DNA of 29,401 bases from a virus. The stretch lies in IMG/VR virus record IMGVR_UViG_3300034198_001978, positions 1 to 29,401 of that record; one strand, given 5' to 3'. A model generated the notes under the pieces. It was not told the origin of the DNA and did not search any database. It saw only the letters and a program-made list of their open reading frames with translations. Shown piece after piece: positions 21,019-27,738 of this stretch (its first letter is position 1; each line of letters begins with the position of its first letter). The position numbers were made by a program, and so were the translations under genes.

Positions 21019-23313
21019 ATGCGCGATTTTATAGAGTTTTTGACAGCTTTGGCACCCGACGGCGAAACTTTTTTGGTGGTGCGTCAAAAACCGCAGTTAA
21101 AAGACGGCCAGTATCAATACCACGCCGACGGCGCAGTCAAGGCCACTTGGCCTGCCATGCTGCCTACGGCCAAAGTCAAGCCCGATTGGGCCATTTACGG
21201 CAACACCGCTTCGTTCATTGTTGACCGTTTCAAAGACGGCCACGTCAGCGCCAGCGCCGCCAACTGCGAGTATGTGCTGGTCATGGTGCTGGACGATGTT
21301 GGCACAAAAGCCAACATTCCACCGCTTGAGCCGACTTGGAAGATGGAGACGTCGGCCGGGTCGTTTCAGTGGGGCTATGTGTTCAGCGAACAGCCCACCA
21401 AAGCCGAGTACACCGCAGCCATTAAGGCGATTGCCGATGCGGGCTACACCGACCCCGGGGCGATCAACGCGGTGCGTAATTTTCGCCTGCCTGGCAGCGT
21501 GAACCTGAAACCCGGCCGCGATAACTTTGCGTCGACGCTAGTGGAATTTCACCCCGAACGCGATTTCACATTGTTGCAAATATGCAACGCTTTGGAAGTG
21601 ACGCCCGGCGATGCGTCTGCCGTACACCGCCCGATTCGTATTTCTGACGATGGCACAGACGACGTGATGGTCTGGCTGTCCGAGCAAGGGATGCTGCTGT
21701 CGCGCCCTAATCAAGAGGGCTGGGCTGGCGTGATCTGCCCCAACAGTGCCGAGCATAGCGACGGCAACCCCGAGGGCCGCTACCTGCCCGCCAATCGTGC
21801 CTACTGCTGCCTGCACTCGCATTGCCTTGACTTTGATTCGTCTGTGTTTTTGAAGTGGGTCGCCGACAACGGTGGCCCCAAGCACACGCCGGGCCTGCGC
21901 GAAGAATTGCTGGTCACTGTGATGGAAGGCGCTTTGGCCAAGTTGGCCCCGACGCCTGACTTCCCCGATGCGGCCGCTGCGGTGGTCGCCGAAGTCGAGC
22001 GCAAAGAGTTGGGCCGCGTTGAAAAAGACGGCTGGTATACGCGGTTTGCGTACCTTCAAGACGACGATTCTTATTTTGATTTAAGTGAGCGGCATGAGGT
22101 GTCGCGTCAATCGTTCAACGCCATTTTTCGGCACTTGGAGTGCCGTAGCATCCACGGGGCCAAAAAATCCAAAATTGAAGCCTCAACGTCATTTGACGAA
22201 AACCGCCAAGCCAAAGGCGCGCGCGTTTTGAAGGGTGTCACCTACGCTGCGGGCGAGTCTATTCTGTGCGCGCGCGATGGCCTGGTCTACGGCAACCGCT
22301 GGCGCAATGCCCGCCCTGTCGCTGTTCCTGGCAATATCCAGCCTTGGATTAAGCACTTAGAGCACATGATCCCCGACCAGCGCGAGCGTGAGCACGTTTT
22401 GAACGTGATGGCGTTCAAAATCCAACATCCTGACCGCAAGATTAACCACGCCGTGCTGCATGGCGGTAACCCTGGCAGCGGTAAAGATACCCTATGGGCG
22501 CCGTTCTTTTGGGCCATCGGTGGCGATTCTTTGAAAAACGTCTCTCTGGTCCGCAATGAGGAAATCACCAGCCAGTGGGGCTATGCCCTAGAAACTGAAG
22601 TTTTGGTGGTCAACGAATTGCGCCAGTCTGAGGCCAAGGATCGACGGGCCTTGGAAAATACTTTAAAACCCCTGATCGCGGCGCCGCCTGAATTTTTGTC
22701 GGTGCAGCGAAAAGGATTGGCGCCCTATGACCTGGTTAACCGTTTGCTGGTCGTGTCATTCTCAAATGAGCGCGTCGCGATTAACCTGCCCTCCGACGAT
22801 CGTCGCTGGTTTGTAATTTGGTCCGACGCGGCGCGCATGACCGACGAAGACGGCGCGGTCATGTGGGCATGGCTGGAGGCCGGGGGCAAGTCAGCGGTGG
22901 CGGCTTGGTTGCACCAGCGTGACGTGTCCGCATTTAACCCTGGCGCCACGCCCATGATGACCGAGGCAAAGGCAATCATGGTCGAGGCGGGCATGAGCGG
23001 CGCAGAGTCGTTTCTTGTTGACCTAATGCGAAACCGTATCGGAGAATTTTCTAAAGGCGTCGTGGGCGCGCCCTGGCATGCCCTTTGTGACCGTTTGCAG
23101 GGGTCAGTGCAGGGTAACGTGAAAATCGTACAGCCTGCCCTGCTGCATGCCCTTAAAGAGGCGGGGTGGATTGACATGGGCCGGTTAAAGTCCCGACGCC
23201 ATGACAATAAAAAACACATTTTTTGCGCGCCTAATATGTTGGACATGAGCCGGTCCGACATGCGCGACATGGTAGAAGAACCGCCCGCGTCGATATTGCA
23301 GCGCGTCAAATAA
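21019..23313 (+). CDS. Primase-helicase: RepB-like primase domain plus DUF5906-type ATPase
   Basis: A 764-residue protein with ribosome site AGGAG before the ATG. The N-terminal region (residues ~1-195) looks like a RepB-like/archaeo-eukaryotic primase domain, with acidic VMVLDDVG and RNFRLPGSVNLKPGRD. Residues ~230-275 hold clustered Cys and His (CPNSAEH, YCCLHSHCLDF), a possible zinc motif. The C-terminal helicase has Walker A GNPGSGKDT at 483-491 and Walker B-like VVNEL (Asn532-Glu533; the usual Asp is Asn). SDDRRWFVIWSD is the typical later motif. It probably unwinds and primes the phage origin. It ends the operon, its stop codon overlapping a terminator stem. Confidence 0.85.
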   Translation: MRDFIEFLTALAPDGETFLVVRQKPQLKDGQYQYHADGAVKATWPAMLPTAKVKPDWAIYGNTASFIVDRFKDGHVSASAANCEYVLVMVLDDVGTKANIPPLEPTWKMETSAGSFQWGYVFSEQPTKAEYTAAIKAIADAGYTDPGAINAVRNFRLPGSVNLKPGRDNFASTLVEFHPERDFTLLQICNALEVTPGDASAVHRPIRISDDGTDDVMVWLSEQGMLLSRPNQEGWAGVICPNSAEHSDGNPEGRYLPANRAYCCLHSHCLDFDSSVFLKWVADNGGPKHTPGLREELLVTVMEGALAKLAPTPDFPDAAAAVVAEVERKELGRVEKDGWYTRFAYLQDDDSYFDLSERHEVSRQSFNAIFRHLECRSIHGAKKSKIEASTSFDENRQAKGARVLKGVTYAAGESILCARDGLVYGNRWRNARPVAVPGNIQPWIKHLEHMIPDQREREHVLNVMAFKIQHPDRKINHAVLHGGNPGSGKDTLWAPFFWAIGGDSLKNVSLVRNEEITSQWGYALETEVLVVNELRQSEAKDRRALENTLKPLIAAPPEFLSVQRKGLAPYDLVNRLLVVSFSNERVAINLPSDDRRWFVIWSDAARMTDEDGAVMWAWLEAGGKSAVAAWLHQRDVSAFNPGATPMMTEAKAIMVEAGMSGAESFLVDLMRNRIGEFSKGVVGAPWHALCDRLQGSVQGNVKIVQPALLHALKEAGWIDMGRLKSRRHDNKKHIFCAPNMLDMSRSDMRDMVEEPPASILQRVK

Positions 23314-23338
23314 AAACGGCCCTTACGGGCCGTTTTTT
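23312..23338. terminator. Bidirectional intrinsic terminator
   Basis: AAAAACGGCCC-TTAC-GGGCCGTTTTT has an 11-bp stem with A-tract and T-tract on opposite sides, so it ends both the rightward replication operon and the leftward accessory operon. Confidence 0.9.
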
Positions 23339-23393
23339 ATAGGTTTAACAGTATCGCAAGTATCGCGGCAATTATTGCCGCAAGCGCAATCAT
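23337..23393 (-). CDS. Tiny hydrophobic peptide, 18 residues
   Basis: MIALAAIIAAILAILLNL. It starts at an ATGA overlap with the preceding gene, has GGGG eight bases before the ATG, and ends at the terminator. All residues except Asn17 are non-polar, enough for one membrane helix. It could be a membrane-active or regulatory peptide; equally, it may be a non-functional short frame. Confidence 0.35.
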   Translation of the reverse strand: MIALAAIIAAILAILLNL

Positions 23394-23593
23394 TCGTCGG
23401 CCCCTATATATGCCCGTTCATGTTGCAATATGGTCAAGTCTTGCCGTAACCCTTCAATTTCCGCCGTGGCCACGCCTAGCGCATGTTGCAGCGCTTCAAT
23501 GCGGGCAAATAGCTTGGCCGCGTTTTCGAATCCTTCGGCATAACACAACCGCTCCGCATCGGCCGCCGGTAGTCTCATAAAATCAAAGTCCAT
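23390..23593 (-). CDS. Small coiled-coil hypothetical protein
   Basis: A 67-residue protein with ribosome site AGGGGAAAAAA before the ATG. Residues ~25-60 (RIEALQHALGVATAEIEGLR) form a coiled coil. It overlaps the preceding gene by 11 bases. Function unknown. Confidence 0.6.
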   Translation of the reverse strand: MDFDFMRLPAADAERLCYAEGFENAAKLFARIEALQHALGVATAEIEGLRQDLTILQHERAYIGADE

Positions 23594-23726
23594 TTTTTTC
23601 CCCTAAGTATTCGGCCACGGTCCGGCCGGTTAAAAAAGCATGCTCCGCACTTGGCATGTCAATTGGCGCGTCGTCGATAGCGTCGGCCAATTCAATCAGC
23701 CACTGCCAAAATTCTTTTACTTTCAT
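23583..23726 (-). CDS. Small hypothetical protein
   Basis: A 47-residue protein. The start at 23726 (MKVKEFWQWLIELADAIDDA) is set by an ATGA overlap and a GGAG eight bases upstream, in preference to a longer frame from 23771. Helical with an acidic patch. Function unknown. Confidence 0.5.
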   Translation of the reverse strand: MKVKEFWQWLIELADAIDDAPIDMPSAEHAFLTGRTVAEYLGEKNGL

Positions 23727-23989
23727 AGCGGCGACTCCGGCATACTGGCGCGGGTTTCCGCTGGTGTCCAAGGGACCGGCTCATTTTGAAATGGCCACAC
23801 GACGAAGTCTTGAAGGTTTGCGTTCATTGTGGAATATGGCCCGGTTTGAAATAGCGCGCGGTATTGGTGCCACACGGTCATAAGAATGACCGGCCGCCCT
23901 TTGTGGTGCCCTTTAACGCCTGCGCGCGGCCATGTGTCGCGCGTCGGGTACCGGTCCGGCGCCGGATTATGCTTATAGCCGGGTATCAT
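23723..23989 (-). CDS. Hypothetical protein
   Basis: An 88-residue protein joined by ATGA overlaps to both neighbours. Rich in Pro, Trp and His (GYKHNPAPDRYPTRDTWPRA, VVWPFQNEPVPWTPAETRA). No membrane segment and no family recognised. No CTG codon occurs in it, as in the two genes before it. Confidence 0.55.
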   Translation of the reverse strand: MIPGYKHNPAPDRYPTRDTWPRAGVKGHHKGRPVILMTVWHQYRALFQTGPYSTMNANLQDFVVWPFQNEPVPWTPAETRASMPESPL

Positions 23990-24741
23990 GCTTGGACCCC
24001 TAACATAATCACGCGGCGCTTATGGCCGACGGCGTGGTCCGCGATGACGACGTCGCGGGCGGATTTTGAAGTTCCGCCGCATAGCATGCATGTGTCGCAT
24101 GTGGCTTTACGGCCACCTTCGGCCGACGCAGGGCATGTGACTTCGCCCGCGTGTTTTTCCACGCCTACGGACACGCGGAAAACGCGCATACCGTACAAAT
24201 TAGCCTGCGCGGCTTCGTCGATTGTGTCGGCCGACGCCATAACCAACGGCGCCCATGCAGCATGATCAAAATTGACGCTTTGCCATTGGTGACTGTATCC
24301 GACGATACCGGCCGCGTCGGCCGTGATAGTTTGCCACATGCGGACCGGCGCGGCCGCGGGGTCCCCATAAGTGCCAAGCCGGACTTTGCGGCCGGACAAT
24401 ATGGCGCGGAGTTGGTCCGGCGTGGCTTTTTGGTACCGGCCGCGGCGGTATGCTTCGTAAACCGAACGGACCGAACGGCCGACGTTTACATAACATGGGG
24501 CTTGGCCATTGTCGCGGGCCAAAATCGGCCGGTGGACACATTGGCCGCAAATTGACACGTCGGCGCCGGTTTTGAGCGCGTCGGTTGGCGTCACGTCGGA
24601 CCGGATAATGAAAGTCTGTACAAGGTCCGCGCCGGTTTTGGCATTGGCCGAACCGGACAATTTATTGACGATGACGACAATCGGGCGGCCGTCGATTTCC
24701 GACGGGCCTTCGAATGCAATGTAACCAAGGGGCTTTTTCAT
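23986..24741 (-). CDS. Cysteine-cluster phage protein (gp88-like family)
   Basis: A 251-residue protein. The start at 24741 (MKKPLGYIAFEGPSE) is set by an ATGA overlap and preferred over a longer frame from 24921 that would cover the upstream gene. Seven cysteines fall in two clusters: CGQC...C at residues 65, 68 and 83, and CPASAEGGRKATCDTCMLC at 203, 215, 218 and 221. Between them are RLGTYGDPAAAPV and GYSHQW. I recall this arrangement from a widespread phage family labelled gene product 88 or hypothetical. A metal or Fe-S site is plausible; function is unknown. Confidence 0.6.
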   Translation of the reverse strand: MKKPLGYIAFEGPSEIDGRPIVVIVNKLSGSANAKTGADLVQTFIIRSDVTPTDALKTGADVSICGQCVHRPILARDNGQAPCYVNVGRSVRSVYEAYRRGRYQKATPDQLRAILSGRKVRLGTYGDPAAAPVRMWQTITADAAGIVGYSHQWQSVNFDHAAWAPLVMASADTIDEAAQANLYGMRVFRVSVGVEKHAGEVTCPASAEGGRKATCDTCMLCGGTSKSARDVVIADHAVGHKRRVIMLGVQA

Positions 24742-25013
24742 TTTGACACCTTTAAAAGTGAATTGATACCGGCGACAAGGGAGTCCAAGTCGCGCGCATA
24801 ACGATTGACGCCGCCCGTGTAATCTTTCATGTGCGCGGCCGTACGGTACAAATACCCGCCGCCCAAAACTTCGGTATTGACGTACACGATAGCGTCGCCG
24901 CGCGCGATAAAGCCGGAACATCCGCGCTTGTCGTCGTTCACGCGGATATTTTTAAGCGCCACATTGTGGGCGGGCGAAAAACGGTTTTTAAGTTTAGTTG
25001 CGAGAATTAACAT
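24738..25013 (-). CDS. Hypothetical protein of accessory operon
   Basis: A 91-residue protein. The start at 25013 (MLILATKLKNRFSPAHNVAL) has GGAG five bases upstream and is preferred over a longer frame from 25079 that would cross the preceding gene. Basic N-terminus, glycine-rich middle (VNTEVLGGGYLYRTAAHMKD). No family recognised. Ends in ATGA overlap with the cysteine-cluster gene, so the two are probably made together. Confidence 0.55.
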   Translation of the reverse strand: MLILATKLKNRFSPAHNVALKNIRVNDDKRGCSGFIARGDAIVYVNTEVLGGGYLYRTAAHMKDYTGGVNRYARDLDSLVAGINSLLKVSK

Positions 25014-25023
25014 GTGGACTCCC

Positions 25024-25146
25024 TTATTTTGTGAGCACGTCGAAGTAAGCCAAAGCGCCGACCAGCAGCGCGGCGGCAATCGTGAGCGCGGCGACCACGT
25101 CGCGCCAGTCGGTTTTGTTTGCGTCGGTAAAAATGTTGCGGTTCAT
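25024..25146 (-). CDS. Small single-pass membrane protein
   Basis: A 40-residue protein with ribosome site GGAGAG seven bases before the ATG. Residues 1-17 (MNRNIFTDANKTDWRDV) are polar, residues 18-36 (VAALTIAAALLVGALAYFD) a membrane helix. It is the first gene behind the strong leftward promoter, so it should be among the most strongly made early products. Function unknown; membrane-acting early proteins in phages include superinfection exclusion and host-inhibition peptides. Confidence 0.6.
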   Translation of the reverse strand: MNRNIFTDANKTDWRDVVAALTIAAALLVGALAYFDVLTK

Positions 25147-25179
25147 ACAGTACTCTCCAGGTTGGTTAATGACGTGTCC

Positions 25180-25207
25180 ATTGTACGTGATTTCTTTACA
25201 CTGTCAA
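25180..25207 (-). promoter_or_regulatory. Strong leftward sigma70-type promoter
   Basis: On the minus strand: -35 TTGACA (25202-25207, perfect), 16-base spacer, -10 TACAAT (25180-25185). It starts the accessory operon 34 bases before the first ATG. A TGTCCA motif (25175-25180) overlaps the -10 and the likely start of transcription, a possible operator position. Confidence 0.75.
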
Positions 25208-25225
25208 TGACCACACGCAAGAAAA

Positions 25226-25245
25226 TTTGTAACAGTTTGTAACAG
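25226..25245. repeat. Tandem 10-bp repeat TTTGTAACAG x2
   Basis: Two perfect adjacent copies lying 19-38 bases upstream of the leftward -35 box. The 10-bp period would put a bound protein on one face of the helix; a likely activator or repressor site. Confidence 0.7.
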
Positions 25246-25380
25246 TGGACATTGTGGGCGAAGTGTGGGCAGCGTTTTTCGGTATGCATGACCCACATGC
25301 GCGGCCATACAGAATGCGGGTTTTGAGGCTTTGTGGATATTGTGGACAGTCTATTTATCTTATATCAGAAAGAATAAATA

Positions 25381-25400
25381 TACTGTATAGATATACAGTA
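25381..25400. promoter_or_regulatory. LexA (SOS) operator, near-perfect
   Basis: TACTGTATAGATATACAGTA matches 19 of 20 bases of the E. coli LexA consensus and has the CTGT-N8-ACAG core also used in beta-proteobacteria. The palindrome extends one base further on each side. It lies inside the iteron cluster, in AT-rich DNA. Confidence 0.75.
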
Positions 25401-25488
25401 TAGTAAAAGGGGGTAAGCGACTGAAATTTCATTGTCCACATGTCCACACTGTCCACACTTTGCACCGGCGCAGTTTGCCCACGCAAAC

Positions 25489-25536
25489 TGTGGACATTGT
25501 GGACAGTCTGTTAACGCATTGTCCACATTGTCCACA
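25489..25536. repeat. Inverted repeat built of paired iterons
   Basis: A 17-base arm (25489-25505) of two TGTGGACA units faces a 17-base arm (25520-25536) of two TGTCCACA units, one mismatch, with 14 bases between. It can form a hairpin or a symmetric protein-binding dyad; GTTAAC lies in the spacer. Confidence 0.7.
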
Positions 25537-25553
25537 AACTACAGTTTATACAG

Positions 25554-25573
25554 TGCTGTATTTGCATACAGTG
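25554..25573. promoter_or_regulatory. Second, weaker LexA-type site
   Basis: TGCTGTATTTGCATACAGTG keeps the CTGT-N8-ACAG core and matches 15 of 20 consensus bases. Extra TACAG half-sites lie immediately to its left (25541-25553). It is about 170 bases before the terminase start. Confidence 0.45.
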
Positions 25574-25745
25574 TTAGACTTGCGGGGGTTAGCTGGTTGC
25601 TGTGGACTGTCCGCAGTGTCCACAAAGTTTCGAGGGGGAGGGGGTAGGGCCGACCGACAGGGCCAGCTAAAAACGTAGCGTTCACGAACAATTTTTTTAT
25701 TTTTTAATATATGATGACAACACGCATCTTTGCGGCCATACAACT

Positions 25746-26204
25746 ATGAGTTTTCATTCACTGCCCCTTGTCCTTAATGAAGTCCGCGCCACAGAGGCGG
25801 TGCTTAACCGCATTTACGATGCGGCCAAACTTGGACTGAAGGGTGACAACCTGGCACTTGCAGCGGGCATGATCCCGCAGGCTTATCGGCAGTTGTGCGA
25901 GTTAGACCCACTGGCGCAACTGGCCGAACAAAAAGGCCGCGCAGAAGGCGAGAAGCTGGCGTCTACGCAACTGCACAAAGCGGCTGAGCAAGGCGACGCT
26001 AAGGCAGCGCTGGCAATCTTGCAAAATGTCCACGGTTGGGTAGCCAAGCAGTCCATCACGGTAGACGTAGACCAGCGCATCTCCATCATCGGGGCGCTGG
26101 CTGAAGCCGAGCGACGCGCGGCCGACGTGATTGACGTGGTAGCGCACGAACCAAGCCCAACACTTAAAGCCAGGCTTGCACCCGCCAAACAGGTACAAAC
26201 ATAA
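25746..26204 (+). CDS. terS: Terminase small subunit (probable)
   Basis: A 152-residue protein directly before, and overlapping by one base (TAATG), the large terminase gene. Residues ~15-65 (ATEAVLNRIYDAAKLGLKGD, then LALAAGMIPQAYRQLCELDP) form an N-terminal helix-turn-helix-like domain suited to recognising the packaging site. A central helical oligomerisation region follows, with a Pro-rich tail. No Shine-Dalgarno sequence is visible before the ATG. The identity is mostly positional, since small terminases diverge quickly. The iteron-rich region upstream may contain its binding site. Confidence 0.7.
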   Translation: MSFHSLPLVLNEVRATEAVLNRIYDAAKLGLKGDNLALAAGMIPQAYRQLCELDPLAQLAEQKGRAEGEKLASTQLHKAAEQGDAKAALAILQNVHGWVAKQSITVDVDQRISIIGALAEAERRAADVIDVVAHEPSPTLKARLAPAKQVQT

Positions 26205-27736
26205 TGCAGTCAACCATCTATTCGGCCGAAGACGAACAGGAACTCATGGCGCGGCTATGGGCGCCGCAGTACAAAGACAACCCGCTGGCGTTCGTTAAGT
26301 TTGTGTTCCCGTGGGCTGTTAAAGGCACGCCGCTGGAAAACTTTGACGGGCCGCGCAAATGGCAGCGCGAGGTGCTGCAACGCATCGCCGACCACATCCG
26401 GGACAACAAGGGTCAGATAGACTTTGACACGCTGCGCCACGCCGTCTCATCCGGCCGGGGTATCGGCAAGTCGGCGTTGGTGTCATGGATCGTGATCTGG
26501 ATGCTGACCACACGCATCGGCTCGACCACCATCGTGTCGGCTAACTCGGAAAGCCAGCTTCGGTCTATCACATGGGCCGAAATCACCAAGTGGCTGGCCA
26601 TGTCGCTTAACAGCCATTGGTTTGAAGTCAGCGCAACTCGGCTGATGCCCGCCAAATGGTTGACGGAATTGGTCGAGCGCGACCTGAAAAAAGGCACCCG
26701 GTATTGGGGCGTAGAGGGCAGGCTCTGGTCGGCTGAGAACCCCGACGCGTACGCTGGCGTGCACAACTTTGACGGTGTGCTGGTAATCTTTGACGAAGCG
26801 TCGGGTATCGACGACTCGATCTGGGCGGTGACGGCGGGTTTCTTTACCGAGAACACGCCCAATCGTTTTTGGCTGGCGTTTAGCAACCCGCGACGCAACA
26901 CCGGGTATTTCTACGAAACCTTCCACAGCAAACGCGAGTTCTGGGTAACCAAGGTGGTGGACGCCCGTACAGTCGAGGGCACGGACAAGCAGGTCTATCA
27001 GCAGATCATCGACGAATATGGGCCGGACTCCGCGCAGGCGCACGTCGAGGTGTACGGTGAGTTTCCTAACGCAAGCGACGACCAGTTCATCTCCAGCATG
27101 GTCGTGGACGACGCCATGAAGCGAGAGAAGTACAAAGACCCGACAGCGCCCATCGTAATCGGGGTAGACCCGGCGCGGTTCGGTGCTGACGCAACCGTGC
27201 TGGCCGTGCGGCAGGGGCGAGACATCGTTAAGATCATCCGGCACCGGGGCGACGACACCATGACGGTGGTCGGGCATGTGATCGAGGCCATCGAGGAATA
27301 CAAACCGGCGATGGTGTTTATCGACGAAGGCGGGCTGGGCGCAGGCATCGTGGACCGGCTCAAAGAGCAGCGGTATAAAATCAAGGGTGTCAACTTCGGC
27401 TGGAAGTCGCGCAACCCGTCAATGTACGGCAATATGCGGGCGCAAATCTGGGGCGACATGCGTGAGTGGCTGAAGTCGGCCAGCATCCCAAATGATCGGT
27501 TCTTGAAAACCGATCTGATTTCGCCTATGATGAAGCCGGATTCTAAAGGGTCGATATTTTTAGAATCGAAAAAAGACATGAAAGCGCGTGGGTTAGCGTC
27601 CCCGGATGCTGCGGACGCTATTGCGCTAACCTTTTCGTACCCCGTGGCTAACCGTGGGGATTACAATTCGCGCACCGTAACGCGCGTAAGTTCCGCAGGC
27701 CAAAGCGCGGTATCAACTGGATGGATGGGGTCTTGA
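26204..27736 (+). CDS. terL: Terminase large subunit (packaging ATPase and nuclease)
   Basis: A 510-residue DNA packaging motor. ATPase: Walker A SGRGIGKSAL (Lys89, Ser90) and Walker B VLVIFDEAS (Asp197, Glu198). RNase H-like nuclease: IGVDPARFGAD (Asp322), VFIDEGG (Asp374) and SPDAADAIALTF (466-477). It docks on the portal, pumps DNA and cuts the concatemer. The start shares a base with the stop of the small subunit gene. Confidence 0.93.
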   Translation: MQSTIYSAEDEQELMARLWAPQYKDNPLAFVKFVFPWAVKGTPLENFDGPRKWQREVLQRIADHIRDNKGQIDFDTLRHAVSSGRGIGKSALVSWIVIWMLTTRIGSTTIVSANSESQLRSITWAEITKWLAMSLNSHWFEVSATRLMPAKWLTELVERDLKKGTRYWGVEGRLWSAENPDAYAGVHNFDGVLVIFDEASGIDDSIWAVTAGFFTENTPNRFWLAFSNPRRNTGYFYETFHSKREFWVTKVVDARTVEGTDKQVYQQIIDEYGPDSAQAHVEVYGEFPNASDDQFISSMVVDDAMKREKYKDPTAPIVIGVDPARFGADATVLAVRQGRDIVKIIRHRGDDTMTVVGHVIEAIEEYKPAMVFIDEGGLGAGIVDRLKEQRYKIKGVNFGWKSRNPSMYGNMRAQIWGDMREWLKSASIPNDRFLKTDLISPMMKPDSKGSIFLESKKDMKARGLASPDAADAIALTFSYPVANRGDYNSRTVTRVSSAGQSAVSTGWMGS

Positions 27737-27738
27737 TT

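Larger units (their letters stand above)
25331..25624. repeat. TGTCCACA iteron cluster, DnaA-box-like (candidate replication origin)
   Basis: Nine perfect TGTCCACA/TGTGGACA copies at 25341, 25433, 25441, 25450, 25489, 25498, 25520, 25529 and 25617 (8 bases each), plus near copies at 25332 and 25601. Adjacent copies are 8-9 bases apart. Several extend to TTGTCCACA, the DnaA-box form known in some bacteria and one base off the E. coli consensus; the 25332 site is ATATCCACA on the minus strand. AT-rich tracts lie nearby. An alternative is binding by a phage initiator, repressor or terminase. Confidence 0.6.
25147..25745. promoter_or_regulatory. Non-coding control region between accessory and packaging operons
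   Basis: A 599-base gap, the longest in the window. It contains a leftward promoter, a tandem 10-bp repeat, an iteron cluster, two LexA-type sites and AT-rich tracts (25349-25405 and 25690-25712). The 11-mer GCGGCCATACA occurs near its left part (25301-25311) and just before the terminase start (25732-25742). Together these suggest an origin or regulatory switch region. A weak TATGAT at 25710-25715 has no good -35, so no terminase promoter is called. Confidence 0.7.

Noticed and set aside
24741-24921. N-terminal extension of the cysteine-cluster protein
   Set aside because: The extra 60 residues are Arg-rich and antisense-like in composition, overlap the upstream gene, and the ATGA-coupled start at 24741 is better supported.
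25314-25403. Short plus-strand frame with CGYCGQ
   Set aside because: Again derived from iterons, only 29 codons, no ribosome site, and it ends inside the LexA palindrome.
25341-25536. CRISPR-like array
   Set aside because: Repeat units are 8-9 bases, occur in both orientations and have no uniform unique spacers, so this is an iteron cluster.
25432-25647. Plus-strand frame giving CPHCPH...CGHCGQ, resembling a zinc ribbon
   Set aside because: The Cys/His pattern is produced by translating the TGTCCACA/TGTGGACA iterons themselves; it has only a TTG start inside an iteron, no ribosome site, and covers a clear regulatory region.
25681-25720. Possible rightward promoter for the terminase operon (TATGAT at 25710)
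   Set aside because: No acceptable -35 at 16-18 bases; the nearest candidate TTCACG is 23 bases away. The AT-rich tract alone is not enough.
26483-27277. 264-codon open frame antisense to the large terminase
   Set aside because: Shadow of a gene with verified ATPase and nuclease motifs; no independent support.
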